DNA of 64,000 nucleotides from Bradyrhizobium diazoefficiens (GCF_018131015.1 NZ_JAFCJJ010000032.1:16432-80431), one strand, 5' to 3'; positions 26,807-36,074 are shown, counted from the first letter of the stretch. Program-made: numbers and translations. Notes: a model not told the origin generated them from the letters alone.

Positions 26807-27418
26807 ATGAAACTCACCTTCTCCCCCGCCTCGCCCTTCGCCCGAAAAGTGCGCATCGCCGCGATCGAGCTCGGGCTGATCGACAAGATCGAGCTCACCC
26901 CCGCCACCGTCGCGCCGGGCACGGTCAACGAGGACTATTCGAAGATCACGCCGCTGAAAAAGCTGCCGGTGCTGATCACCAATGATGGCGACGTGATTTT
27001 GGACTCCTACGTCATCGTCGAATATCTGAACGAGCTGGCCGGCGGCAGCCTGATCCCGGGTTACGGCCCGCGGCGCTGGAGAGCCAAGACCAATCACTCC
27101 CTGATCAACGGCATGCTCGATTCCATGCTGTTGTGCCGCTACGAGAAGATGGTGCGGCCGCAGGGCTTGCAGTGGCAGGCCTGGTCGGACGACCATTGGA
27201 ACCGGGCCTGGACCGGCATGGCGCGCTTCGAGAACATGCCCGAGGTGCTGAACGGCCCGTTCGACATCTCGCAGATCGGCCTCGTCTGCGTGCTCGGCTA
27301 TGCCGACTTCCGCTTCGCCGATTGCGGCTGGCGCAAGGCCTATCCAAAGCTCGACGCCTTCCACCAGAAGATGCTGGAGCGGCCCTCGGTGAAGATCTCG
27401 GTGCCGCCGGCGGCGTAG
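26807..27418 (+). CDS. Glutathione S-transferase family protein
   Basis: A 203-residue GST. The N-terminal thioredoxin-like domain (1-80) has SPASPFARKVRIAAIELGL (active-site Ser region) and the cis-Pro motif KKLPVLITNDG, then the glutathione-binding DSYVIVEYL. The C-terminal helical domain covers 90-200. It starts at ATG 26807 after a repeat element and is followed by the MBL gene 14 bases later, so they are likely cotranscribed. Its role in conjugation or isomerisation of a catabolic intermediate is an inference. Confidence 0.9.
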   Translation: MKLTFSPASPFARKVRIAAIELGLIDKIELTPATVAPGTVNEDYSKITPLKKLPVLITNDGDVILDSYVIVEYLNELAGGSLIPGYGPRRWRAKTNHSLINGMLDSMLLCRYEKMVRPQGLQWQAWSDDHWNRAWTGMARFENMPEVLNGPFDISQIGLVCVLGYADFRFADCGWRKAYPKLDAFHQKMLERPSVKISVPPAA

Positions 27419-27432
27419 CAACGGGAGTTCTC

Positions 27433-28302
27433 ATGAGCTTGAAGTTCTCGGTCAACGACCTCACCATCCATCGCGTCATCGAGCAGGAAACCTCGTTCGT
27501 GCCGGCGCTGGACATGCTGCCGGGACTTTCGCCCGAGGTGCTGGCCGAGAACCGGGCATGGATGCGGCAGGCCAAGGCGCTGGATGACCAGGATGTGCTG
27601 CTGCTGTGTTTCCAGTCCTATGTGGTGAAGACGCCGCACCACACCATCTTGATCGACAGCTGCATCGGCAACGACAAGCCGCGCCCCAACCGACCGAAAT
27701 GGAACATGAAGACCGACGACACCTATTTGCGCGCGCTCGGCGCCGCCGGGTTCTCGGTCGATGACATCGACTTCGTGATGTGCACGCATCTGCATGTCGA
27801 TCACGTCGGCTGGAACACGCGGCTTCAGAACGGCCGCTGGGTACCGACCTTCCCCAAGGCGCGCTACGTCTTCGCCAGGCAAGAGTTCGACTACTGGTCC
27901 GAGCAGAACGCGAAGGCGGAGGTGCCGCCGTTCGCCGACAGCGTGCTGCCGGTGGTCGAGGCCAAGCGCCACGAGGTCGTCGGCAACGACCACCAGATCG
28001 GCGACCACGTCCGCATCCTGCCGACGCCCGGCCACACGCCGGGACACGTCGCGTTCACGTTTGGCCGCGGCAAGGACGACGCCGTGTTCTCCGGCGACCT
28101 GATGCATTCGCCGCTGCAGACGCTTTACCCGGAGCTCTCGATCAAGTTCGACGTCGATCCGCAAGCCGCCGCGAAAACACGCCGCAGCTTCCTGGAGCGC
28201 TATTGCGACACCGACACGCTGTGCTGCACCGCGCATTTCCCCTCGCCGTCGGTGGGCAAGATCCGGCGCAAGGGTAACGCGTTCGTGTGCGCGGCGGTGT
28301 AA
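27433..28302 (+). CDS. Metallo-beta-lactamase-fold hydrolase (paralogue of 24691)
   Basis: A 289-residue MBL enzyme with THLHVDHVGWNT, TPGHTPGHVA, SGDLMHSP and TAHFPSPSVGKI. The blocks NGRWVPTFPKARYVF and HVDHVGWNTRL are shared with the MBL gene 2.7 kb upstream, so the two are paralogues. ATG 27433 has GGGAG 8 bases before it. No signal peptide. Substrate unknown; lactones and esters are typical for this branch. Confidence 0.88.
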   Translation: MSLKFSVNDLTIHRVIEQETSFVPALDMLPGLSPEVLAENRAWMRQAKALDDQDVLLLCFQSYVVKTPHHTILIDSCIGNDKPRPNRPKWNMKTDDTYLRALGAAGFSVDDIDFVMCTHLHVDHVGWNTRLQNGRWVPTFPKARYVFARQEFDYWSEQNAKAEVPPFADSVLPVVEAKRHEVVGNDHQIGDHVRILPTPGHTPGHVAFTFGRGKDDAVFSGDLMHSPLQTLYPELSIKFDVDPQAAAKTRRSFLERYCDTDTLCCTAHFPSPSVGKIRRKGNAFVCAAV

Positions 28303-28324
28303 CGGAACGCGATCTTCCCGTGCC

Positions 28325-28452
28325 GTCATGCCCGGGCTTGTCCCGGGCATCCACGTTCTTACAATCGATCAGCCGCAAAGAACGTGGATGGCCGGGCCTC
28401 CGACTCGCCGAAGCGGCTTCGGCCGTGCAGGCGGGACAAGCCCGGCCATGAC
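28325..28452. repeat. Intergenic inverted repeat (GTCATGCCCGGGC type)
   Basis: Begins GTCATGCCCGGGCTTGTCCC and ends GGGACAAGCCCGGCCATGAC, with the inner complementary pair CCACGTTCTT/AAGAACGTGG. It ends only 11 bases before the epoxide-hydrolase ATG. Confidence 0.82.
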
Positions 28453-28463
28453 GAGGAAACATC

Positions 28464-29612
28464 ATGGCCGATCTCCCCGACATCCCCCTGCCCGCCGGCA
28501 TCCGCTCGCGTTATGTCGACGGCATCAACGGCCTGCGCATGCACGTGCTCGAGGCCGGCTTCGAGAGCAAGGGCCGTCCCTGCATCCTCTTGCTGCATGG
28601 CTTTCCCGAGCTCGCCTTTTCCTGGCGCAAGGTGATGCCGGCGCTGGCTGCGGCCGGCTATCACGTGATCGCGCCGGACCAGCGCGGCTATGGCCGCACC
28701 ACGGGCTGGACCGCGGACTATGACGGCGATCTCGCGCCCTTCTCTCTCCTCAACCTGGTGCGCGATGCGCTCGCCCTTGTATCCGCGTTCGGCTACAGGC
28801 GGGTCGATGTGGCCGGGCATGATTTCGGCAGCCCGGTCGCGGCTTGGTGCGCGCTGATCCGGCCTGACGTATTTCGCTCGGTGACGCTGATGAGCGCGCC
28901 GTTCGGCGGCCCGCCGCCGCTGCCGTTCGGCACGGCCGATGCGCCGGCAAAGCCGCCCACGGAGGATCCCGTGCATCGCGAGCTCGCCGCGCTGCCGCGT
29001 CCGCGCAAGCACTATCACTGGTACTATTCGACACGCGCAGCCAACGCCGACATGCAGCGCGCGCCGCAGGGCCTGCACGATTTCCTGCGCGCCTACTACC
29101 ACCACAAGAGCGCGGACTGGGCCGACAACAAGCCTTATCCGCTGCAGTCCTGGTCCGCGGGCGAGCTTGTAAAACTGCCGACCTACTACGTGATGGACGC
29201 GGGCGAGACCATGGCCGAGACGGTCGCCAAGGAGATGCCCTCGCGGGCTGCGATCGCCGCCAATCAGTGGCTGCCGGACAATGAGCTCGCCTATTACAGC
29301 GCCGAATATGGCCGCACCGGATTTCAGGGCGGGCTGCAATGGTATCGCTACGGCACGTCAGGCACCCTCAACAGGGAGATGCAACTGTTCGCCGGCCGCA
29401 GCATCGACGTGCCCTCCTGCTTCATCTCGGGCCGGCAGGACTGGGGCACATATCAGCGCCCCGGCGTGTTCGAGACGATGCAGGCGCGCGCATGTACGAA
29501 GATGCTCGGTTGTCATCTCGTCGACGGCGCGGGCCATTGGGTGCAGCAGGAACAGCCGGGCGAGGTCAGCCGGCTGTTGCTCGATTTCCTCGCCAGGGCG
29601 CGCTCCGCCTGA
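28464..29612 (+). CDS. Alpha/beta hydrolase, epoxide-hydrolase type
   Basis: A 382-residue alpha/beta-hydrolase. LLHGFPELAFSWRK is the HGxP oxyanion motif of epoxide hydrolases. GHDFGSPVAAW carries the Asp nucleophile (residue about 116), the cap-domain tyrosines (YHWYYS, TYYVMDAG) follow, and GAGHWVQQEQP has the catalytic His. It opens strained epoxides or hydrolyses esters. A GAGGAAAC site precedes ATG 28464. The insertion between about 150 and 300 is longer than in small epoxide hydrolases. Confidence 0.88.
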   Translation: MADLPDIPLPAGIRSRYVDGINGLRMHVLEAGFESKGRPCILLLHGFPELAFSWRKVMPALAAAGYHVIAPDQRGYGRTTGWTADYDGDLAPFSLLNLVRDALALVSAFGYRRVDVAGHDFGSPVAAWCALIRPDVFRSVTLMSAPFGGPPPLPFGTADAPAKPPTEDPVHRELAALPRPRKHYHWYYSTRAANADMQRAPQGLHDFLRAYYHHKSADWADNKPYPLQSWSAGELVKLPTYYVMDAGETMAETVAKEMPSRAAIAANQWLPDNELAYYSAEYGRTGFQGGLQWYRYGTSGTLNREMQLFAGRSIDVPSCFISGRQDWGTYQRPGVFETMQARACTKMLGCHLVDGAGHWVQQEQPGEVSRLLLDFLARARSA

Positions 29613-29641
29613 TTTGACCAGGAAACCGCGGCGCTCTATGG

Positions 29642-29658
29642 TTTAGAATAGTTCTAAA
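29642..29658. promoter_or_regulatory. Iron control element (Irr-binding inverted repeat) of mbfA
   Basis: A perfect 7-3-7 inverted repeat, TTTAGAA-TAG-TTCTAAA, ending 20 bases before the mbfA GTG. TTTAGAAT/TTCTAAA repeats are the known ICE sites bound by Irr in Bradyrhizobium. Because it sits so close to the start, it likely overlaps the core promoter, fitting Irr repression of this exporter when iron is low, as described for B. japonicum mbfA. Occupancy here is inferred. Confidence 0.82.
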
Positions 29659-29678
29659 CTGATGAGACAGAGCCCGCC

Positions 29679-30650
29679 GTGAAGAACTTTGCCGAGCTGA
29701 CCGAACGCGAGGTGCTTGCGGTCGCGATCTCCTCCGAGGAGGAGGACAGCCGCATCTACATGACCTTCGCCGAGGACCTGAAGGAGCGCTACCCGGATTC
29801 GGCAAAGCTGTTCGAGCAGATGGCCGAGGAGGAACGCGGCCACCGTCACATGCTGCTGGAGATGTACGAGCAGCGCTTCGGCCCGCATCTGCCGCCGATC
29901 CGGCGCGAGAACGTCAAGGGATTCCTGCGCCGCCGGCCGATCTGGCTGACCAAGAACCTGCCGCTCGACACGATCCGCAAAGAGGTCGAGACCATGGAAC
30001 TCGAGGCCGAGCGCTTCTACGCGAAGGCCGCCGAGCAGGCGGACGACGTCAATGTCCGCAGGCTACTCGGCGACCTCGCCGAGGCCGAGAAGGGCCACGA
30101 GCACACCGCGGCCAAGCTGACCGGCGAGATCCTGAAACCCGACGTGCGCGCCGAGGAAGACCGCACGCGGCGGCGCATGTTCGTGCTGCAATATGTGCAG
30201 CCGGGCCTTGCCGGCCTGATGGACGGATCGGTCTCGACGCTGGCGCCGTTGTTCGCCGCCGCCTTTGCCACGCACCAGAACTGGCAGACCTTTCTGGTGG
30301 GCCTCGCCGCCTCGATCGGCGCCGGCATCAGCATGGGATTTGCGGAGGCGCTGTCGGACGACGGCTCGCTAACCGGGCGCGGCTCGCCCTGGCTGCGCGG
30401 CCTCACCTGCGGGCTGATGACGACGCTCGGCGGGCTCGGTCACACCGCGCCCTATCTGGTGCCGGATCACTGGGCCAACGCGTTCTGGATCGCAACGGGA
30501 ATCGCCGGCATCGTCGTGTTCTTCGAATTGTGGGCGATCGCCTATATCCGCGCGCGTTACATGGACACGCCGTTCCTGCAGGCCGTGTTCCAGATCGTGC
30601 TCGGCGGCGCCATTGTGCTGGCGGTGGGGATATTGATCGGGGCGGCGTAG
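29679..30650 (+). CDS. mbfA: Iron exporter MbfA (ferritin-like domain fused to VIT1 transporter)
   Basis: A 323-residue inner-membrane protein. Residues 1-150 form a rubrerythrin/ferritin-like four-helix domain with paired di-iron ligands (ISSEEEDSR, EEERGHRH, ELEAERFY and EAEKGHEH). Residues about 165-323 form a VIT1/CCC1-like membrane domain (GLAGLMDGSVSTLAPLFAAAF, then SIGAGISMGFAEALSD). This exact fusion defines MbfA, which exports ferrous iron and protects from peroxide and iron overload. The GTG start follows a perfect Irr-type iron control element. It appears monocistronic, since neighbours have unrelated roles. Confidence 0.95.
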   Translation: MKNFAELTEREVLAVAISSEEEDSRIYMTFAEDLKERYPDSAKLFEQMAEEERGHRHMLLEMYEQRFGPHLPPIRRENVKGFLRRRPIWLTKNLPLDTIRKEVETMELEAERFYAKAAEQADDVNVRRLLGDLAEAEKGHEHTAAKLTGEILKPDVRAEEDRTRRRMFVLQYVQPGLAGLMDGSVSTLAPLFAAAFATHQNWQTFLVGLAASIGAGISMGFAEALSDDGSLTGRGSPWLRGLTCGLMTTLGGLGHTAPYLVPDHWANAFWIATGIAGIVVFFELWAIAYIRARYMDTPFLQAVFQIVLGGAIVLAVGILIGAA

Positions 30651-30746
30651 GCGTTCCCCATCCCGCACGGCAATCGCCATCAAACAGCCGTTGCGGCATT
30701 CGGCCAAACTGCGCATCATCCCGCCCAACAAACGCAGGAGCATGCC

Positions 30747-32219
30747 GTGGCCAAATCGGAATGGAGTTTCAAGAGCGCGGTCGAATTGTCGGCCGCGCTG
30801 ACCGCAAGGAAGGTCTCGTCGGTCGAGCTCACGCAGGACGCGATCGACCGCATCGAACGTCACGACGGCAAGATCAACGCGATCTGCGTCAGGGATTTCG
30901 ATCGCGCGCTTGGTGCCGCGCGTGACGCCGACGCGGCATTGGCCCGTGGCGAACGCAAGCCGCTGCTCGGCCTGCCGATGACGGTGAAGGAATCCTACAA
31001 CGTCGCTGGCCTGCCGACGACCTGGGGCATTCCCGCGCAGAAGGATTTCATCGCCAGGGAAGATGCGCTGCCGATCACGCGGATCAAGGATGCCGGCAGC
31101 ATCATCCTCGGCAAGACCAACGTTCCGCTCACGCTCGGCGACTGGCAGAGCTACAACGACATCTACGGCACCACCAACAACCCCTACGACCTCGGCCGCA
31201 CGCCGGGCGGCTCCTCCGGCGGCTCGTCGGCCGCGCTCGCCGCGGGCTACGGACCGCTGTCGATCGGCTCGGACATCGGCGGGTCGCTGCGCGTACCGGC
31301 GTTCCATTGCGGCGTCTATGCGCACAAGCCGACCTTCAACCTGGTGGCCATGCGAGGCCATACGCCGCCACCCATGCCGCCTCTGCCTTTCGACCGCGAC
31401 CTCTCGGTGATCGGCCCGATGGCGCGCAGCGCCGCCGACCTGTCGCTGCTGCTCGACGTCATGGCCGGCCCCGACCCGATCGACGCAGGCCTCGCCTACC
31501 GGCTCGAACTGCCGGCGGCCCGGCATGCCGCGCTCAGGGATTTTCGCGTGCTGGTGATCGACACCGATCCGGTGCTCCCGACCGACACGGCGGTGCGCGG
31601 CAGCCTCAACAATCTCGCCGACAATCTTGCCAGGGCCGGCGTGAAGATCGAACGCGGCAGTCCCCTGCTGCCGGATTTCGCGGCCTCCTCGCGGCTCTAT
31701 ATGCGGATGCTGATGTCGTTCCTCGGCGCGAGCATGGCGCCCGACATCTATGCCGGCGCCAAGGCAGGCGCAGCGGCACTCCCCGAAAGCGACAACAGCC
31801 TCGCCGCGGAGCGGCTGCGCGGCATCGCGCTCAGCCATCGCGACTGGCAGATGGCCAGTGGCGGGCGCACGCGGCTGCGCGCGCAGTGGCGCGAGCTGTT
31901 CAAGACGTTCGACGCCGTGATCTGCCCGGTGATGCCGACCCCGGCCTATCCGCACGACCATTCGCCGGACCAGGAAACGCGCCGGATCACGATCGACGGC
32001 AAGGAGCACGTCTATCCCGACCAGCTTGCCTGGCCCGGTATCGCAACCTTGCCCGGCCTGCCCTCGACCGCGATCCCGACCGGCTTTGCGCCGGATGGCC
32101 TCCCCGTCGGCGTGCAGATCGTCGGCCCGTGGCTGGAGGACCGCACGGTGCTCAAGCTCGCCGAGCTGATCGAGCACGAGTTCGGCGGATTCGTGCCGCC
32201 GAAGATGTTTGACGACTAG
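30747..32219 (+). CDS. Amidase-signature-family amidase
   Basis: A 490-residue amidase-signature enzyme with the complete Ser-Ser-Lys triad: catalytic Lys in LPMTVKESYN (about 78), the glycine/serine loop GGSSGGSSAALA, and SIGSDIGGSLRVPAF with the nucleophilic Ser. GTG 30747 is set by AGGAG six bases upstream. It hydrolyses amides to acid and ammonia; the natural substrate is not known. Distinct from the amidase at 50400, which has an AtzG-like partner. The following small NTF2-like gene is 38 bases downstream. Confidence 0.92.
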   Translation: MAKSEWSFKSAVELSAALTARKVSSVELTQDAIDRIERHDGKINAICVRDFDRALGAARDADAALARGERKPLLGLPMTVKESYNVAGLPTTWGIPAQKDFIAREDALPITRIKDAGSIILGKTNVPLTLGDWQSYNDIYGTTNNPYDLGRTPGGSSGGSSAALAAGYGPLSIGSDIGGSLRVPAFHCGVYAHKPTFNLVAMRGHTPPPMPPLPFDRDLSVIGPMARSAADLSLLLDVMAGPDPIDAGLAYRLELPAARHAALRDFRVLVIDTDPVLPTDTAVRGSLNNLADNLARAGVKIERGSPLLPDFAASSRLYMRMLMSFLGASMAPDIYAGAKAGAAALPESDNSLAAERLRGIALSHRDWQMASGGRTRLRAQWRELFKTFDAVICPVMPTPAYPHDHSPDQETRRITIDGKEHVYPDQLAWPGIATLPGLPSTAIPTGFAPDGLPVGVQIVGPWLEDRTVLKLAELIEHEFGGFVPPKMFDD

Positions 32220-32257
32220 TTTCCCGCCGTCATTGCAAGAGGGAGGGAGGAAGCATC

Positions 32258-32611
32258 ATGAGCAGCGATCTCGAACTTCTTACCGCGCTCAACCGCGACT
32301 ACGTCGCCTCGGTGCAGAATTGCGACGTCAAGCGCTTCGACGAGATCCTGGCGCCGGAGTTCTATTGCTCCAATCCCGACAAGACGCTGGTCGACCGCGC
32401 TGCCTTCCTGGAGCAGACGGCGCGGCCGATCGCGATCCGCAATCTGCATGCGCACGACGTCGTCATCCGTATCATGGGCGATTTCGCCATCATCCACGCC
32501 GCGACGAGCTACACGACGGCGGATGGTCAGCAGGCGACCGGGCGCTACACCGATTGCTGGGCGAAGCAGAACGGCCGGTGGCTGGCGGTGTCAGCGCACG
32601 TGTCGCGGTGA
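32258..32611 (+). CDS. NTF2/SnoaL-like protein
   Basis: A 117-residue single-domain protein of the NTF2-like fold (DUF4440/SnoaL-like). The pattern is a helix-rich N-terminus (LLTALNRDYVASVQNCDVKRFDEIL), then PEFYCSNPDKT, followed by strands ending TDCWAKQNGRWLAVSAHVS. A strong GGGAGGGAGGA site precedes the ATG. Members are small isomerases, hydratases or ligand-binding proteins; nothing here fixes the function. Probably cotranscribed with the amidase. Confidence 0.85.
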   Translation: MSSDLELLTALNRDYVASVQNCDVKRFDEILAPEFYCSNPDKTLVDRAAFLEQTARPIAIRNLHAHDVVIRIMGDFAIIHAATSYTTADGQQATGRYTDCWAKQNGRWLAVSAHVSR

Positions 32612-32657
32612 CTATCTTGAGAGAGTGAGGCAGATACATCGCCCCTCACCCTCCGCT

Positions 32658-32760
32658 GTCATGCCCCGCGAAGGCGGGGCATCCAGTACGCCGCGGCCGC
32701 AGTCGGTTCACACACTTCGGCCGCGGGGTACTGGATCGCCCGGTCAAGCCGGGCGATGAC
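32658..32760. repeat. Intergenic inverted repeat (GTCATGCCCCG type)
   Basis: Starts GTCATGCCCCGCGAAGGCGG and ends CAAGCCGGGCGATGAC, with inner ATCCAGTACGCCGCGGCC and GTACTGGATCGCCCGG. Nearly the same element is at 45859-45961. Confidence 0.8.
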
Positions 32761-32774
32761 ACCGTCGTTGTGAT

Positions 32775-33863
32775 TCACTTATCAAACACGATCACGCTGC
32801 GCAGCGTCTTTCCGGCCTTCATGTTGGCAAAACCCTCGTTGATCTCGCTGAGCTTCAGCTTCGCCGAGATCCAGTCCTCGAGGTGCAGCCGGCCGCGCAG
32901 GTAGAAATCGACCAGGCGAGGCATGTCGACCCGGAAATGGTTCGAGCCCATCGAGGAGCCCTGGATCCGGCGCTCGCGCAAAAAGTCAAAACCGTGCAGC
33001 TCGATCTTCTGGCCGAACGGGATCATGCCGACGATGGTCGCGGTGCCGCCCGCCGCGAGCATGCCAAAGGCCTGCTCCGCGGTCTCCTTGCGGCCGAGCA
33101 CCTCGAAGGAATGCTGCACGCCGCCATTGGTGAGATCGCGGACCTGCTTCACGACGTCGCCGTCGGCGGGATTGATGATGTCGGTCGCGCCCAGCTTGGT
33201 CGCGAGCTGCAGCTTGACCGGGTTGGTGTCGATCGCGATGATGCGGCCAGCGCCAGCAATCTGCGCACCGTTGATCGCGGCCATGCCGACGCCGCCGCAG
33301 CCGATCACCGCGACAGTCTCGCCCGCCGTCACCTTGGCCGTGTTCACGACCGCGCCGTAGCCGGTGATGACGCCGCAGCCGATCAGCGCGGCGAGGTCGA
33401 GTGGCATCTCCTTCCTGATTTTAACGATGGCGTTCTCGTGCACCAGCATCTGCTCGGCGAAGGACGAGAGGTTGAGGAACTGGTGCAGCTTCTCCGGCTT
33501 CGACCACTGCATCCGCTCGGAGGCGCCCGGCAGCATTTTCACGGTCGTGTCGGTGCAGAGCACGGTGCGGCCCGTGGTGCAGTTGTCGCAGGTGCCACAG
33601 AACACCGAGAGACAGGTGACGACGTGGTCGCCCGGCTTCACATAGGTGACGTCGGAGCCGACCTGCTCGACGATGCCGGCGGATTCGTGCCCGAGCACCG
33701 CGGGCAGTGGATGCGGATAAAGCCCTTCCATGAAGTGCAGGTCGGAGTGGCAGAGGCCGGCGACCGCGGTGCGGATCAAAACCTCGCGCGGGCCGGGCTT
33801 CGGCAGGCTGACATCCTCGATGACCAGCGGCTGATTGACTTCATAGAGGACGGCGGCCTTCAT
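32775..33863 (-). CDS. Zinc-dependent alcohol dehydrogenase (MDR family)
   Basis: A 362-residue zinc MDR enzyme. Catalytic zinc ligands are in GLCHSDLHFMEG (Cys) and LGHESAGIVE (His-Glu). The structural zinc cluster is FCGTCDNCTTGRTVLC (four Cys at about 92-106). The Rossmann motif is VIGCGGVGMAAINGAQ and the third ligand Cys is in ALIGCGVITGYG. ATG 33863 is chosen for the GAGGAA site before it; the open frame upstream runs through a repeat. It oxidises an alcohol with NAD, similar to class III-like or NDMA-type dehydrogenases. Separated from the acyl-CoA dehydrogenase gene by a repeat. Confidence 0.92.
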   Translation of the reverse strand: MKAAVLYEVNQPLVIEDVSLPKPGPREVLIRTAVAGLCHSDLHFMEGLYPHPLPAVLGHESAGIVEQVGSDVTYVKPGDHVVTCLSVFCGTCDNCTTGRTVLCTDTTVKMLPGASERMQWSKPEKLHQFLNLSSFAEQMLVHENAIVKIRKEMPLDLAALIGCGVITGYGAVVNTAKVTAGETVAVIGCGGVGMAAINGAQIAGAGRIIAIDTNPVKLQLATKLGATDIINPADGDVVKQVRDLTNGGVQHSFEVLGRKETAEQAFGMLAAGGTATIVGMIPFGQKIELHGFDFLRERRIQGSSMGSNHFRVDMPRLVDFYLRGRLHLEDWISAKLKLSEINEGFANMKAGKTLRSVIVFDK

Positions 33864-33906
33864 CGGTGTTTCCTCATTGTTATGATTTTCGTTGAGCGTG
33901 GTTTCC

Positions 33907-34036
33907 ACCTCTCCCATAGGGAGAGGTCGGAAGCGCATCGGAGATGCGATTCCGGGTGAGGGGTTCAGGTCCCCGATAGAGCGCAACCCCTCACCCGGAT
34001 CGCTGGCGCGATCCGACCTCTCCCATAGGGAGAGGT
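33907..34036. repeat. Paired palindromes (CCTCTCCCATAGGGAGAGG)
   Basis: Two identical short hairpins, ACCTCTCCCATAGGGAGAGG at both ends, flanking a roughly 90-base core that also carries complementary stretches (CCGGGTGAGGGGTT and CCCCTCACCCGG). A BIME-like arrangement between two minus-strand genes. Confidence 0.8.
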
Positions 34037-34045
34037 GAAGAGAGC

Positions 34046-35830
34046 CTACGCTGCCAGAACCAGTTCGCCAACCTCGCTCATGGACGCCGCGCGATCGCCG
34101 AGCAGCAGCGCGGCGATTTTCGCTTGCGCGGCATTTTCCGTCAGCCGGAACGGATCGTCCGGTGACACCCGGTGCTCGACCACCAGCCGCGACAGCAGCA
34201 GCCGGCGCGCATCGCCACGCATCTTGTGGATGCGATGCGCCTCCCAGGCGAGCGCGACCGCGCTTGCGACATGATAGAGCAGGCTGGTGGCGCGGCGCGC
34301 ATCGGCTTCGTTCTCGGCCCGCCCCGCGACCTCGCGCGCGAAGCCGACGGCGCGATCGGTCAGGCCGCGCAGGCGGTCGCGCCAGGCCTGCGGCACGGAG
34401 GCGCTGTCGTCGAGCCGGGCATGCAGGTCGGCCGATAGCGCGGATTCCGCGCCATGGCGGCCGACCGCGCGCCGGAGCGCATCGATTGCGACGATGTTGC
34501 CAGTGCCTTCCCAGACGGAGCCGAGATGCGCATCGCGCAGCAGCCGCGCGGTGGCGAACTCCTCGATATAGCCGATGCCGCCGCGCATCTCGAGCGCATC
34601 GCCGCAGACTTTTCGCGCGTCACGCGTGGCGCGGAATTTCAAGGTGGGGGTGAGGATGCGCAGCAGGGCGGCGGCATCCTGGCTGCCGGCCTCGGCGCGG
34701 TCGAGCGCATCTGCGGTGAGAAAACTCATCGACAGCGCCTGCTCGACCGGCAGCATGATTTTTAACATCTGCCGCCGGCCAAGGGGCAAGTCGATGATGC
34801 GGCTGCCGAACACAACGCGATTCTTCGCCACGGTCATCGCGTCATGCCAGGCGCGGCGCATCAGCGCGGCCGATTTGACGCCGTTGGAGAGCCGCGACGA
34901 GTTCACCATCTCGGCCATCTGCACGAAGCCGCGGTCGAGCTTGCCGACCGCATAGGCGATCGCGCCTTCGAGCTTGATCTCGCCCGACGCCATCGAGCGC
35001 GTGCCGAGCTTGTCCTTAAGCCGCACGATCCGGTAGTGGTTCTGCGAGCCGTCGTCGAGGAAGCGCGGCATCAGGAACAGGCCGACGCCGCGCGTGCCGG
35101 CGCCGGCGCCTTCGGGCCGCGCCAGCAGCATCACCACCTTGGCGTCCGCGTTCGAGCAGAACCATTTTTCGCCATAGAGGCGCCAATGGTCGCCCTCCTG
35201 CACGGCGCGCGTGGTCAGCGTGCCGACGTCGGAGCCGCCCTCCTTCTCGGTCATGAACTGGCCGCCTTGCGTCAGCTTGTTCATGTCGGTCTGGGTCAGG
35301 CCGTCCAGATATTTTTCCTTCAGGGCCTCGCTGCCGAAATTCGAAAGCAGCTTGGCGCAGCCGTCGGTGACGTTGATCGGGCAGCCCATGCCGAACTCGG
35401 TCTGGTTGAACAGGAAAGTGAAGGCGTGCTTGGCGACGACGGGATATTTGTCCGGCCAGCCCATGATGCCCTTGCGGATCGAGAGCGCGTGGATGCCGAA
35501 CTCGCCGAACGCCGCCTTCTCCAGCTCACGATAGGCCGGGTGATATTCGATCCACTGCACGTCGCGGCCGAACTTGTCGCGCTGGTGCAGCACCGGCGTA
35601 TGCCGGTCGGCGAGCCGCGCAAACTCGTCGAGCGGGCCGCCGGCGAGCTCGCCGAGCCGGTCGAGATGCGGCTCGATGTGGCGGAACAGCGGCTCCGGCA
35701 GGTGGACGCGCAGAAGATCCGTCAGCGCCTGGTCGGCGCGATAGAAATTCATGCCGGATGTGTCGGGCGCGAGCAGGCCGGATGGCTCGGCCGCGACATT
35801 CTTGTGCTGCGCTGGGGCCGCCTTCTGCAT
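34046..35830 (-). CDS. AidB-like acyl-CoA dehydrogenase
   Basis: A 594-residue flavoprotein of the acyl-CoA dehydrogenase superfamily, with an AidB-type extended C-terminus. Visible motifs are QFMTEKEGGSDVGTL (FAD-binding, about 195), WFCSNADAKVVMLLAR, SNGVKSAALMRRAWHDAM and GGIGYIEEFATARLLRDAHLGSVWEGTGNI, where the Glu position of the family is found. The first 90 residues form an extra helical domain. ATG 35830 is chosen as it begins before the first conserved helix. Acyl substrate and any DNA link (as in E. coli AidB) are not known. Confidence 0.9.
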   Translation of the reverse strand: MQKAAPAQHKNVAAEPSGLLAPDTSGMNFYRADQALTDLLRVHLPEPLFRHIEPHLDRLGELAGGPLDEFARLADRHTPVLHQRDKFGRDVQWIEYHPAYRELEKAAFGEFGIHALSIRKGIMGWPDKYPVVAKHAFTFLFNQTEFGMGCPINVTDGCAKLLSNFGSEALKEKYLDGLTQTDMNKLTQGGQFMTEKEGGSDVGTLTTRAVQEGDHWRLYGEKWFCSNADAKVVMLLARPEGAGAGTRGVGLFLMPRFLDDGSQNHYRIVRLKDKLGTRSMASGEIKLEGAIAYAVGKLDRGFVQMAEMVNSSRLSNGVKSAALMRRAWHDAMTVAKNRVVFGSRIIDLPLGRRQMLKIMLPVEQALSMSFLTADALDRAEAGSQDAAALLRILTPTLKFRATRDARKVCGDALEMRGGIGYIEEFATARLLRDAHLGSVWEGTGNIVAIDALRRAVGRHGAESALSADLHARLDDSASVPQAWRDRLRGLTDRAVGFAREVAGRAENEADARRATSLLYHVASAVALAWEAHRIHKMRGDARRLLLSRLVVEHRVSPDDPFRLTENAAQAKIAALLLGDRAASMSEVGELVLAA

Positions 35831-36074
35831 GATCGTCCTCTTCGTTTCCACCCCGCTGGCGCTTTTGCGCTGCTTTCGCGCTTGCCGCTTGGGATGATGT
35901 CGATCATGCTCCAGCGGAGAGAGCTGATAAAGCCGCAAATTGTCAGGGAGGCATGATCGCCGTGAAGGAGCAATTCGCCCTGCGGAATTGTGATCGGCCC
36001 AACCGGCGCACCGGGTGGCTGTCTGCGCGCGCCATGCATAGATCAGCGGCTCCTTCTCTCCCAGGGATCACATC

